A DNA stretch of 64,000 bases, from NCBI GenBank assembly GCA_045644545.1, contig JAZRHC010000027.1:1-64000 (forward strand), read 5' to 3'. Source of the DNA: Scatosoma sp045644545 (GTDB lineage Bacteria > Bacillota > Clostridia > Christensenellales > Borkfalkiaceae). The position numbers were made by a program, and so were the translations under genes. The notes beneath the pieces were generated by a model. It was not told where the DNA came from. It worked only from the letters and a program-made list of their open reading frames with translations, and searched no databases. Shown here piece after piece: positions 53,369 to 61,490 of the stretch. Every line of letters begins with the position of its first letter. The first letter of the stretch is position 1.

Positions 53369-53452
53369 TTACCGCTTTTTTACAAATTCGGGGATTTTGT
53401 TACCGTTTTTTTACAAAAAAGTGCGGAGTTTTTTACAAGTGGGAGTTAAAAT
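53369..53452 (+). promoter_or_regulatory. Pho boxes and -10 of the pst operon
   Basis: TTACC/TTACA half-sites begin at 53369, 53380, 53400, 53411 and 53433. Three of the four gaps are 11 or 22 bp, the helical repeat used by PhoP/PhoB dimers. TAAAAT at 53447-53452 would be the -10, with the boxes replacing a -35. Confidence 0.75.
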
Positions 53453-53483
53453 AAAGGCACGAAACAAAAAGGAGAAAACAATT

Positions 53484-54287
53484 ATGAAAATGAAAAAATT
53501 CGTAGCAACGGTTATGGCGCTTACGGCGATGGGGTCGGTCGCGACCTTCTCTGCCTGCGGGAAAGCGGAAGTTATTGAAATCGCGGGCTCGACTTCCGTG
53601 CAGCCCTTGATGGGAGTGCTTGCGGACGCCTATATGGCAAAGCACGATAACGTACAGATCAAAGTCGAAGGTGGCGGCTCGTCGATCGGCGTATCTAACG
53701 CGAAAGAAGGCAAGGGGGATTTCGGTATGGCTTCTAAGGCAGTTTCCGAACAAGGCGTTACGACGGTGAAGCTTTGCGACGACGGCATTATCGTGATCGC
53801 CAATAAACAAAGCGCGCTCACGGACGTAACGGGCGTTCAGCTCTTCGATCTTTACGTATCGGGTATCGCGCTCGGCACGGTGACGACGCCCGTAACGAGA
53901 GAATCGGGTTCTGGCACGCGCGACGCGTTCGAAGGACTCGTAAAGAGTGCGGACGGCACGAAGCTCGAAACGGTATCTGCACGCGCGCCTACGCAGGAAT
54001 TTTCCTCGACGGGCACGGCAATGACCTACGTGGAACAGAATACAAACGCCTTGGGCTATATCTCTCTCGGCGCGTACGATCAAAAGAAAGTGAAAAAGCT
54101 TTCCTTTGAAGGAGTGGAAGCGACGGCGGAAAACGTGAAAAACGGCTCGTATAAGCTCGCCCGCCCCTTCAATATCTTATATAATACGAAAAACGGTTTG
54201 TCCGAAGCGGCGCAAGGCTTCCTTGATTTTATTCTCTCCGAAGAGGGGCAGACAATCGTAGCGGAAGAAGGCTATATCACTCTTTGA
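53484..54287 (+). CDS. pstS: Phosphate-binding lipoprotein PstS
   Basis: 267 residues from ATG 53484 (AAAGGAG site); the upstream in-frame ATG lies within the Pho-box promoter. Lipobox FSAC (Cys25). Phosphate-contacting loops are visible: AGSTSVQPL near the mature N-terminus, GGGSSIGVSNAKEGKGDFGMAS, and RESGSGTRDAFE. High-affinity capture of phosphate outside the membrane for the PstCAB channel. First gene of the pst operon. Confidence 0.96.
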   Translation: MKMKKFVATVMALTAMGSVATFSACGKAEVIEIAGSTSVQPLMGVLADAYMAKHDNVQIKVEGGGSSIGVSNAKEGKGDFGMASKAVSEQGVTTVKLCDDGIIVIANKQSALTDVTGVQLFDLYVSGIALGTVTTPVTRESGSGTRDAFEGLVKSADGTKLETVSARAPTQEFSSTGTAMTYVEQNTNALGYISLGAYDQKKVKKLSFEGVEATAENVKNGSYKLARPFNILYNTKNGLSEAAQGFLDFILSEEGQTIVAEEGYITL

Positions 54288-54310
54288 TAACGATAAGGAT
54301 ATAAAAAATT

Positions 54311-56041
54311 ATGGTAAAATCGGAAAACAAAAGCGAAAAGGCGGCTAAGATCGTATTTATCACCGCGGCGTGCTTCTCGATCGTCGCCGTTTTTGCGATC
54401 GTGCTCTTCATTTTCCTTTCGGCGTTTCCCGCCCTTCAAGAAATCGGCGTATTCAAATTCCTGTTCGGAAGCAAATGGTTTCCCAAGCAAGACGAATACG
54501 GTTTACTGCCAATGATCGTCGCGACGTTGCTCGTGACCGTTTCCGCGCTTTTGATCGGCGGCTCGTTCGGGATCTTCACGGCGATTTTCGTCGTGTATTT
54601 CTGCCCGAAAAAGCTCAAAGCTTTTTTTAATCAAATTATCGTACTGCTCGCGGGAATCCCATCGATCATTTACGGCTTTTTCGGTATGATCGTTTTATCG
54701 CCCGCCTTAAAGAGTCTTTTTAATGCAGAGAGCGGTAACGGGCTTTTGGCAAGCGCGTTAATTTTGGGCTTAATGATCTTGCCGACCGTCACTTCGCTCA
54801 CGAAAAACGCGCTTGAAAGCGTGCCGAGCTCGTATAGCGAGGGCTCGCTCGCGCTCGGCGCAAGCAGGGAGCAGACCATCTTCAAGATCAATCTTCCCGC
54901 GGCGAAAACGGGCGTTTTATCCGCTTTAACGCTCGGCGCGGGGCGCGCGATCGGCGAAACGATGGCGGTGCTCGTCGTCTGCGGGAATTCCGCGGCGTTT
55001 CCTAACGGACTTTTCTCTCCTATTCGCCCCCTCACCGTCAATATCGTCAACGAAATGGGGTATGCTATGGGCTTGCACCGTCAGGCGCTGTTTGCCACGG
55101 GGCTCGTGCTGTTGGTCTTTATCTTTCTTTTGAACGGGTTGCTTGCGCTTATCAAACGCGAGAAAAAAGAAAAGGACAAAGCGGGCAGAGCGCTCGTCGG
55201 CGGGGATACGGGCGAATATATCTATAAAGCGCGCGGAATGGGCTCGAAAATTTTATCGGTCGTTTCCTGCGTGATTGCGTCGGTGGTGGCGCTCGTGCTC
55301 GGAATTTTGATCGGGTATATCCTCGTCAACGGCTTGCCTGAAATCAGCCTTGACTTTCTGTTCGGTAAGCCCACGTATAAAACGCCCACCCTGCTCGGCG
55401 CGTTCGTTTCCACGGGTTGGGTTATTCTCCTTTCCCTTCTGATCGCGATTCCGCTCGGCGTAGGCGCGGCGATCTTTCTCGTCGAGTACACCAAGCCCGG
55501 ATCAAAGCTCGTTAAAGTGATCAGAGTGTTTATCGACACGCTTTCGGGAATTCCTTCGATCGTGTTCGGGCTGTTCGGTATGATCGCGTTCTGCGCGGGC
55601 GGCAAATCGTTGTTCGCGGGCGCGCTTACCCTTTCTTTAATGATCTTGCCGACGGTGATCCGCTCGGTCGAGGAAAGCCTGTTAGCCGTGCAAAACTCCG
55701 TTCGAGAAGGCTCGCTTGCGCTAGGCGCGACGAAGGTAAGAACGATTTTTAAAGTCGTGCTTCCGTCGGCGCTGTCGGGCGTCGTCACGGCGATTATTCT
55801 TTCGGTGGGGCGTATCGTTTCGGAAAGCGCGGCGCTTATCTTCACGGCGGGCTCGCTTCCGATGGTGCCGTCCTCGCCACTCGACAGCGGGTCTACGTTT
55901 GCGGTGTTAATGTATAATTTCACGGCGGAAAACCCGAATATGGAGGCGGCTTACGCGACGGCGACCGTCCTTTTGGCGCTCGTGTTCTTGATCAATCTCG
56001 CCGCGTATTTCTGCGAAAAGAAATGGAAGAAAAACAAATAA
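54311..56041 (+). CDS. pstCA: Fused phosphate ABC permease PstC-PstA
   Basis: 576 residues in one uninterrupted frame, about the sum of PstC and PstA. The N-terminal half (about 1-285) is PstC-like: FKFLFGSKWFPKQDEYGLLPMIVATLLVT, EAA loop SEGSLALGASREQTIFKINLPAA, and GRAIGETMAVLVVCGN. A charged linker (KREKKEKDKAGRALVGG) leads to the PstA-like half (about 310-576), with TLSGIPSIVFGLFGMIAF, EAA loop REGSLALGATKVRTIFKVVLPSA, and GRIVSESAALIFTAGS. Each half keeps its own ATPase-docking loop, so one chain should form the whole channel. In most bacteria these are two genes. pstB follows directly. Confidence 0.93.
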   Translation: MVKSENKSEKAAKIVFITAACFSIVAVFAIVLFIFLSAFPALQEIGVFKFLFGSKWFPKQDEYGLLPMIVATLLVTVSALLIGGSFGIFTAIFVVYFCPKKLKAFFNQIIVLLAGIPSIIYGFFGMIVLSPALKSLFNAESGNGLLASALILGLMILPTVTSLTKNALESVPSSYSEGSLALGASREQTIFKINLPAAKTGVLSALTLGAGRAIGETMAVLVVCGNSAAFPNGLFSPIRPLTVNIVNEMGYAMGLHRQALFATGLVLLVFIFLLNGLLALIKREKKEKDKAGRALVGGDTGEYIYKARGMGSKILSVVSCVIASVVALVLGILIGYILVNGLPEISLDFLFGKPTYKTPTLLGAFVSTGWVILLSLLIAIPLGVGAAIFLVEYTKPGSKLVKVIRVFIDTLSGIPSIVFGLFGMIAFCAGGKSLFAGALTLSLMILPTVIRSVEESLLAVQNSVREGSLALGATKVRTIFKVVLPSALSGVVTAIILSVGRIVSESAALIFTAGSLPMVPSSPLDSGSTFAVLMYNFTAENPNMEAAYATATVLLALVFLINLAAYFCEKKWKKNK

Positions 56042-56052
56042 GGAAAACCCAA

Positions 56053-56838
56053 ATGAAACAAATAGAAAAATTTACCTTTGAAAACAAAATAGCGGTGGAA
56101 ATACGGGAAATGGACTTGTTCTACGGCAAGTTCCAAGCCCTTAAAAAGATCGGTATGACCATTCCTGAAAATCAAATCACGGCAATGATCGGCCCCTCCG
56201 GTTGCGGAAAATCCACCCTTTTAAAATCGCTGAACAGAATGAACGATTTGGTAGAGGGGTGCAGAGTGGAAGGCGCAATCCAGATCGGCGGGCAAAATAT
56301 CTACGATAAAGCGATAAATCTTTCTACGCTCCGTAAAAACGTGGGTATGGTCTTTCAACGCCCCAATCCCTTCGCGATGAGCGTATACGACAATATCGCC
56401 TACGGTCCACGCACCTTCGGGATTAAGAAGAAAGCCGATCTTGACGAGATTATAGAACGCTCTTTAAAAGGCGCGGCGATGTGGGAGGAGCTCAAAGACA
56501 GGCTGAATAAGTCGGCTTTGGGGCTTTCGGGGGGACAGCAACAACGGCTTTGTATTGCCCGCGCGCTTGCCGTAGAGCCTCAAATTCTATTGATGGACGA
56601 ACCGACGAGCGCGCTCGACCCCATTTCCACGGGCAAAATCGAGGAGCTTTGCACGGAGCTTAAAAAGGAAGTGACGATCGTTATGGTCACGCACAATATG
56701 CAACAGGCGGCGAGAATTTCGGATAAAACGGCGTTCTTTCTCTTGGGCGAAATGATAGAAATGGGCGATACGCAAAAGATTTTCTCGATGCCCAAAAACA
56801 AAAAAACGGAAGACTATATCACGGGACGGTTTGGTTAA
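56053..56838 (+). CDS. pstB: Phosphate ABC transporter ATPase PstB
   Basis: 261 residues from ATG 56053, with an ATAAGGA ribosome site 8 bases upstream; an earlier in-frame ATG at 56023 lies inside pstCA without such a site. Walker A GPSGCGKST, PstB-specific NRMNDLVEGCRVEG, Q-loop MVFQRPNPFAMSVYDNIAYG, signature LSGGQQQRLCIARAL, Walker B LLMDEPTSALDP. Energises phosphate import through the fused permease. Its stop lies one base before the phoU ATG. Confidence 0.97.
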   Translation: MKQIEKFTFENKIAVEIREMDLFYGKFQALKKIGMTIPENQITAMIGPSGCGKSTLLKSLNRMNDLVEGCRVEGAIQIGGQNIYDKAINLSTLRKNVGMVFQRPNPFAMSVYDNIAYGPRTFGIKKKADLDEIIERSLKGAAMWEELKDRLNKSALGLSGGQQQRLCIARALAVEPQILLMDEPTSALDPISTGKIEELCTELKKEVTIVMVTHNMQQAARISDKTAFFLLGEMIEMGDTQKIFSMPKNKKTEDYITGRFG

Positions 56839-56839
56839 G

Positions 56840-57508
56840 ATGCGACAAAATTATTTAAACGATTTAAAAGAACTCACGCAAGAAATGGAAGAAATGAGCG
56901 AGCTCGTTGAACAAGCCATCAAAAACACGGTGGTCGCGCTTCAAAAAGACGATTTGATAATGGCGCAGGAGGTCGTCAACGCCGACACGAAGATCGACGA
57001 TATGGAGCGTTCGGTGGAAAATCTTTGCTTAAAGCTTTTGCTCACCCAACAGCCCGTCGCTTCGGATATGCGTATGGTTTCCTCGGCGCTTAAAATGATT
57101 ACCGATTTAGAGCGTATCGGGGATTTTGCCGCGGATATCGCGGAGATCGTGCTCAAAGGCGGCAGAACGCACACCTCGTACAGTATTCCTTTTATTGAAA
57201 CGATGTGCGGCGAAGTGATCAAAATGGTGGACGAGGCGGTGAAATCGTTTGCGGAAAAAGATATCGATCTCGCGAAAAAAGTTTGCCTTGCGGACGATAG
57301 GGTAGACGAGCTGTTCCTCGGCGCGAAAGACCTTTTGGTGGAGCGTATCCGTTCCGACGAGAGCTTTGCCGAGCGCGCGCTCGATTTAATGATGGTATCC
57401 AAGTATTTAGAGCGTATCGGCGACCACGCAACCAACCTTGCCGAATGGGTGATCTTCTATTTAACGGGCGTGCATATGAACACGGAAAAAGGCTATTTTG
57501 AAAGCTGA
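56840..57508 (+). CDS. phoU: Phosphate-signalling regulator PhoU
   Basis: 222 residues from ATG 56840; an in-frame TTG at 56831 overlaps pstB. Two three-helix PhoU repeats are recognisable by KLLLTQQPVASDMRMVSSALKMITDLERIGDFAADIAE and RALDLMMVSKYLERIGDHATNLAEW. It links PstB activity to the PhoR kinase and keeps the Pho regulon off when phosphate is plentiful. Last gene of the pst operon; the Na/Pi cotransporter has its own Pho-box promoter. Confidence 0.95.
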   Translation: MRQNYLNDLKELTQEMEEMSELVEQAIKNTVVALQKDDLIMAQEVVNADTKIDDMERSVENLCLKLLLTQQPVASDMRMVSSALKMITDLERIGDFAADIAEIVLKGGRTHTSYSIPFIETMCGEVIKMVDEAVKSFAEKDIDLAKKVCLADDRVDELFLGAKDLLVERIRSDESFAERALDLMMVSKYLERIGDHATNLAEWVIFYLTGVHMNTEKGYFES

Positions 57509-57548
57509 AAATCAAAAAAGAATAAATTTTTTTGAATTTTTAATTTTT

Positions 57549-57601
57549 TTACAAATTTTTTACATCTAACGAATGACTTTCTTTCAAAAGTATTATATAA
57601 T
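57549..57601 (+). promoter_or_regulatory. Pho box and -10 of the Na/Pi cotransporter gene
   Basis: Two TTACA half-sites exactly 11 bp apart (57549, 57560) in a T-rich context, and TATAAT at 57596-57601. The half-sites match those before pstS. Confidence 0.6.
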
Positions 57602-57665
57602 AAAAGAGTAGATTTTTGAAAAATCGGTGACGATAGGAAGAAATTTTATAAGTTAGGAGTAAGAA

Positions 57666-59333
57666 ATGCAGATTTTTGAAACGATTGCACTCGTATTAGC
57701 AGGTTGCGGCGCACTATTGGTTGGGTTTAAACTACTCAGCGACAATATGGAAAAGCTGTTTGGAAACAGTTTAAAGAAACTTTTTAATAAAACCTCGGAT
57801 AAAAAGCTCGTTGGCGTGGGTATGGGCGCGGTTACGACCGCGGTCATTCAAAGCTCGGGCGTTACGACGGTTATGGTCGTAGGGTTCGTAAATGCAGGAA
57901 TAATGAGCCTATATCAGGCGGCTTCCGTGATTATGGGCGCGAATATCGGAACGACGATCACCGCGCAGATCGCGGCGCTCGGAGATTTGCCGATCAGCGA
58001 ATTTTTCATTTTGATGCTCGGTATCGGTGTTTTTATCGATTTGTTTGCAAAGAGCGATAAAGTAAAATCTTCGGGTATGGCGCTTGCGTGGCTTGGAATG
58101 ATCTTTCTGGGTTTGGAAGTTATGTCCTCGACGATGAAAGTGTACTCGGATATCAACGAATATCCGCAGGTTGCGGAATTTTTGTCTTCAATGACAAATC
58201 CTTTCTTGCTTTTGATTTTCGGGATCGTATTTACCGCTTTAATGCAATCTTCCAGCGCGGTTACTTCCATTATTATTTCAATGGCTTCGGCGGGACTTAT
58301 TATCGGTCAGGTAGACGGGCATATGACGAACGCCGTTCTTTACATAATCTTAGGCTCGAATATCGGATCGTGCGTTACCGCGTTGATCTCTTCAATCGGC
58401 ACGAGCGTAAACGCAAGGCGAGCGAGTATTATTCACCTTATGTTTAACGTGATCGGTTCGTTTTTGTTTATGATTATGCTTTTAATTTGGAGTGATTTTT
58501 ATTCGGCAACCTTCGTGAAATGGTTCAAAGAAGAAAGTACGCAGATTGCTATGTTTCACACGTTCTTCAACGTAGTTTGTACGATTCTGTTCCTTCCCTT
58601 TACCAAGCTTTTGGTGAAAGCTGCGACGATACTCGTGCCCGATAAGAAGAAAAAAGAGGAAAAGCCTTCGGAAATTATTTATATGGACAAGCGTTTCCTT
58701 GCAACGCCTACCGTTGCAATCGGTCAGCTTACGAAAGAAGTATTCCGTATGGCGGATATGGCTATGCAAAGCTTACAGGTGGCGTTCGACGGCTTTATTA
58801 ACCGCGATTTGAACGCGATTGATAAAGTGGCGGAAAATAACGAACGTATTATGAAGCTGGGCGAACAGATTTCCGATTATCTGGTGCAAGTTTCGGCGAG
58901 TGGGATTTCTCTTTCCGACGAAAAGCTCGTCAGTGCGCTTCACAACAACGTCGGCGATATCGCCCGTGTGGCGGAGCTTGCCGATAACCTCACGAAATAT
59001 ACGAGAAGAGAGGTTCGCGATAATTTGATCTTCTCGGAAGGCATCAACGAAAAGATCGGCGGTATGCACGATTTGCTTCGTCAGCAATACGACACGGTGA
59101 AAAAGGTCGTGCTTGAAAACGATTACGCCGCGCTTCCCGAATCCGACGAAATCGAGGATAAAGTGGACGATATGCGCCGCGAGCTCGTAGCAGAGCACAT
59201 TCAGCGACTCAGCCAAGGCAAGTGCCGTCCCGAAAACAACACGGTGTTTATCAACCTCGTGTCGAATTTGGAGCGTATCGGCGACCACTTGAATTTTATC
59301 GCGCACAGCGTGGACGGCTCGCCCGTCAAATAA
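57666..59333 (+). CDS. Na/Pi cotransporter family protein with PhoU-like C-terminus
   Basis: 555 residues. The N-terminal half has two inverted Na+/Pi-cotransporter repeats with the QSS motifs (VIQSSGVTTVMVVGFVNAGIM and LMQSSSAVTSIIISMASAGLI) and about eight membrane helices. The last 210 residues are a soluble helical PhoU-like domain ending NLVSNLERIGDHLNFIAHSV. Low-affinity or housekeeping phosphate movement; the direction in vivo (import or export) is debated for this family. Placed between the pst operon and phoB/phoR. Confidence 0.93.
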   Translation: MQIFETIALVLAGCGALLVGFKLLSDNMEKLFGNSLKKLFNKTSDKKLVGVGMGAVTTAVIQSSGVTTVMVVGFVNAGIMSLYQAASVIMGANIGTTITAQIAALGDLPISEFFILMLGIGVFIDLFAKSDKVKSSGMALAWLGMIFLGLEVMSSTMKVYSDINEYPQVAEFLSSMTNPFLLLIFGIVFTALMQSSSAVTSIIISMASAGLIIGQVDGHMTNAVLYIILGSNIGSCVTALISSIGTSVNARRASIIHLMFNVIGSFLFMIMLLIWSDFYSATFVKWFKEESTQIAMFHTFFNVVCTILFLPFTKLLVKAATILVPDKKKKEEKPSEIIYMDKRFLATPTVAIGQLTKEVFRMADMAMQSLQVAFDGFINRDLNAIDKVAENNERIMKLGEQISDYLVQVSASGISLSDEKLVSALHNNVGDIARVAELADNLTKYTRREVRDNLIFSEGINEKIGGMHDLLRQQYDTVKKVVLENDYAALPESDEIEDKVDDMRRELVAEHIQRLSQGKCRPENNTVFINLVSNLERIGDHLNFIAHSVDGSPVK

Positions 59334-59346
59334 TCGGTTAAAGGAT

Positions 59347-60000
59347 ATGAAAGGTCTTATCTACGTCCTCGAAGACGACGAAAGTATTAGCGGTCTGGTG
59401 AAATTTTCCTTGGAAAGGGAACAGATCGTCTGCCGAACCTTTTCTTCCATAAAGGCTTTTAAAAACGGTATGGCAGACGGCGCGCCCGATATCGCGCTTC
59501 TTGATATTATGCTTCCCGACGGGAGCGGGCTTGAAGTGCTCAAAGAGATTAAGGAACGATATCCCAGCGTTTGTTGCATTATGCTTAGCGCGCTCGGTAG
59601 CGAACACGATAAAGTGGTTGGGCTCGACCTCGGCGCGGACGATTATATCGCGAAGCCGTTCGGGGTAATGGAGCTCGTTGCGCGAGTGAACGCGGCGCTT
59701 CGTCGGCGTAGCGGGAATAACACGATCAAGGTCGGCGAGTTGGAGCTTAACAACGATACGATGTCGGTGACCTTACGGGGAAAACCGCTTGAAGTCAATA
59801 AAAAAGAATTCGAGCTGTTGCGCTACTGTATGAAAAACACGGATATGGTGCTTCCGCGCGATACGCTGCTTACCGAAATTTGGGGCTACGTAGACACCGA
59901 AACGCGAACGCTAGATAATCACGTGGCGCGGCTTCGTAAGCTCGGCGTGGATAATTTCGAAACGGTATTCGGCGTGGGGTATCGTTTCAAAAAACCGTAA
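59347..60000 (+). CDS. phoB: OmpR/PhoB-family response regulator
   Basis: 217 residues. Receiver domain with acidic pocket EDD, phospho-acceptor Asp53 (LLDIMLPDGSG), S/T switch MLSALGSEHDKV, and Lys in YIAKPFG. The winged-helix output domain has LEVNKKEFELLRYCMKN, TRTLDNHVARLRKLG and FGVGYRF. Placed after the Pho transport genes and before a PhoR-like kinase, so it should be the PhoB/PhoP that binds the TTACA boxes at 53369 and 57549. An intrinsic-terminator-like hairpin separates it from the kinase gene. Confidence 0.92.
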   Translation: MKGLIYVLEDDESISGLVKFSLEREQIVCRTFSSIKAFKNGMADGAPDIALLDIMLPDGSGLEVLKEIKERYPSVCCIMLSALGSEHDKVVGLDLGADDYIAKPFGVMELVARVNAALRRRSGNNTIKVGELELNNDTMSVTLRGKPLEVNKKEFELLRYCMKNTDMVLPRDTLLTEIWGYVDTETRTLDNHVARLRKLGVDNFETVFGVGYRFKKP

Positions 60001-60009
60001 TAGAAATTG

Positions 60010-60045
60010 AAAACGGATAGGGCAGGTATGCGACTATCCGTTTTT
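60010..60045 (+). terminator. Terminator-like hairpin between phoB and phoR
   Basis: A 10-bp perfect stem AAACGGATAG/CTATCCGTTT with a 13-base loop and TTTTT. It would lower phoR transcription relative to phoB. Confidence 0.75.
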
Positions 60046-60067
60046 CGCAAAAGGCAAAGGAGAAAAA

Positions 60068-61429
60068 ATGCGAAGGAAAATTTTATGGATCTCACAACTG
60101 ATTATCGCGGTCGTGCTTTTAATCTACGCGACTTTTTCCACGCAGATCTTCTACGACAGCTCGCTCGAATCCGCCGTAAGCGTTTTAAAAGCGCAAACGC
60201 AGGTGTTCGACGAGGAAAACTATACGATAGACGCCGTTGGCGCGAAATCGCTTTCGGAGCGTATCGGGGGAAATCGAGTTACGCTGATCGCGCTTGACGG
60301 TACGATCCTCGGCGATAGCGAAAAACATTCGTCGGACGATCATTCGGGGCGAGAAGAAGTGAAAGAAGCCGTGCGCACGGGCGAGGGCTGGGCGGTTAGA
60401 AACAGCGCAACGCTCGGCAGGGATACGCTCTATTATTGTAAAAAGCTCGCCTTGGCGAACGGGGAAATTTTGCTTCGTATTTCCACGAAAGCGCCGTCCG
60501 TTTGGGATACGTTCGGGGATATTTTGCCGACGCTCGTTTGGTTTTTGATTTTGGATTTCTTAGTGTGTTTGTTATTTACCTTTCTCGAAACCGAATATAT
60601 TTTGAGCCCCGTGAAAAAAATAGCCAAGGACGCGGCGCTCAACCTAAAAGTCGATACCAAATATCCCGAGCTGAAACCCGTCGTGGATATTTTGAATAAG
60701 CGGAATAAAGAAGTAACGCAAAAGATCCGCGAGCTTTCGAGTGAAAAGGAGCTCGTTGAAAAGGCGCAACGCTCGAAAAACGATTTTATCGCGAATATCA
60801 CGCACGAAATGAACACGCCCTTGACTTCGATTCGCGGCTATTCCGAGCTTCTTGCAAGCGGCTCGCTCGATAAAGAGCAGACGGCGCAGGCGGCGAAGAT
60901 CTTATTGCAACAGAGCGACAGGCTTTCCAAGCTGATCGCGTGCATTATCAACTATAACGAACTGGATAACGACGACCTTCCCGCCTACGAGGTGGACGCG
61001 TCCAAACTCGTTTCGGAGATTTTAGAAACGCTTGCGCCTGATATCTTGAAGCGCGGGATCGCTCTATCAAAGGAAATCGAAGAAGGCATCGTCGTGAAAA
61101 GCCGTCACGAGCGGGTCAACGAGGTGTTCGGAAATCTCATTCGCAACGCCATTCGTTATAATAAGGACAACGGCGAGCTGAAAGTTTCGTTAAAACGGAC
61201 GGAAAAAGGCGCGAGATTCGTCGTTGCCGATACGGGGATCGGGATCGCAGAGGAGAATTTGGAGCGTGTTTTCGATCGGTTTTTCACCGTGGATAAATCG
61301 CACAACGGCGTGCACGGCGGGTTCGGCTTAGGGCTGGCGACGGTCAAAAAGATCTGTAAGCGTTCGGGCTGGGTGATCGGCGTGGATAGCGCGCTCGATC
61401 AAGGCACGACCTTTACGGTGGATTTATAA
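60068..61429 (+). CDS. phoR: PhoR-like sensor histidine kinase
   Basis: 453 residues. Two membrane helices (about 8-28 and 155-177) enclose an extracellular sensor of about 125 residues. Then comes a linker, the dimerisation/phospho-acceptor box NDFIANITHEMNTPLTSIRGYSEL, and the HATPase domain with N-box NLIRNAIRYNKDNGE, G1 VADTGIGIAEENLERVFDRFF and G2 GVHGGFGLGLATV. Partner of the adjacent PhoB. The acceptor box has HEMNTP where HELKTP is usual. Confidence 0.92.
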   Translation: MRRKILWISQLIIAVVLLIYATFSTQIFYDSSLESAVSVLKAQTQVFDEENYTIDAVGAKSLSERIGGNRVTLIALDGTILGDSEKHSSDDHSGREEVKEAVRTGEGWAVRNSATLGRDTLYYCKKLALANGEILLRISTKAPSVWDTFGDILPTLVWFLILDFLVCLLFTFLETEYILSPVKKIAKDAALNLKVDTKYPELKPVVDILNKRNKEVTQKIRELSSEKELVEKAQRSKNDFIANITHEMNTPLTSIRGYSELLASGSLDKEQTAQAAKILLQQSDRLSKLIACIINYNELDNDDLPAYEVDASKLVSEILETLAPDILKRGIALSKEIEEGIVVKSRHERVNEVFGNLIRNAIRYNKDNGELKVSLKRTEKGARFVVADTGIGIAEENLERVFDRFFTVDKSHNGVHGGFGLGLATVKKICKRSGWVIGVDSALDQGTTFTVDL

Positions 61430-61441
61430 AAAGATAAAAGC

Positions 61442-61480
61442 AAAAACCTGCCTTTCGAAATTCGAAAGACAGGTTTTTTG
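61442..61480. terminator. Bidirectional terminator between phoR and the YegP-like gene
   Basis: A long stem AAAACCTG-CTTTCGAA / TTCGAAAG-CAGGTTTT with A- and T-runs on both sides, between convergent genes. Confidence 0.88.
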
Positions 61481-61490
61481 CCGTCTATAA

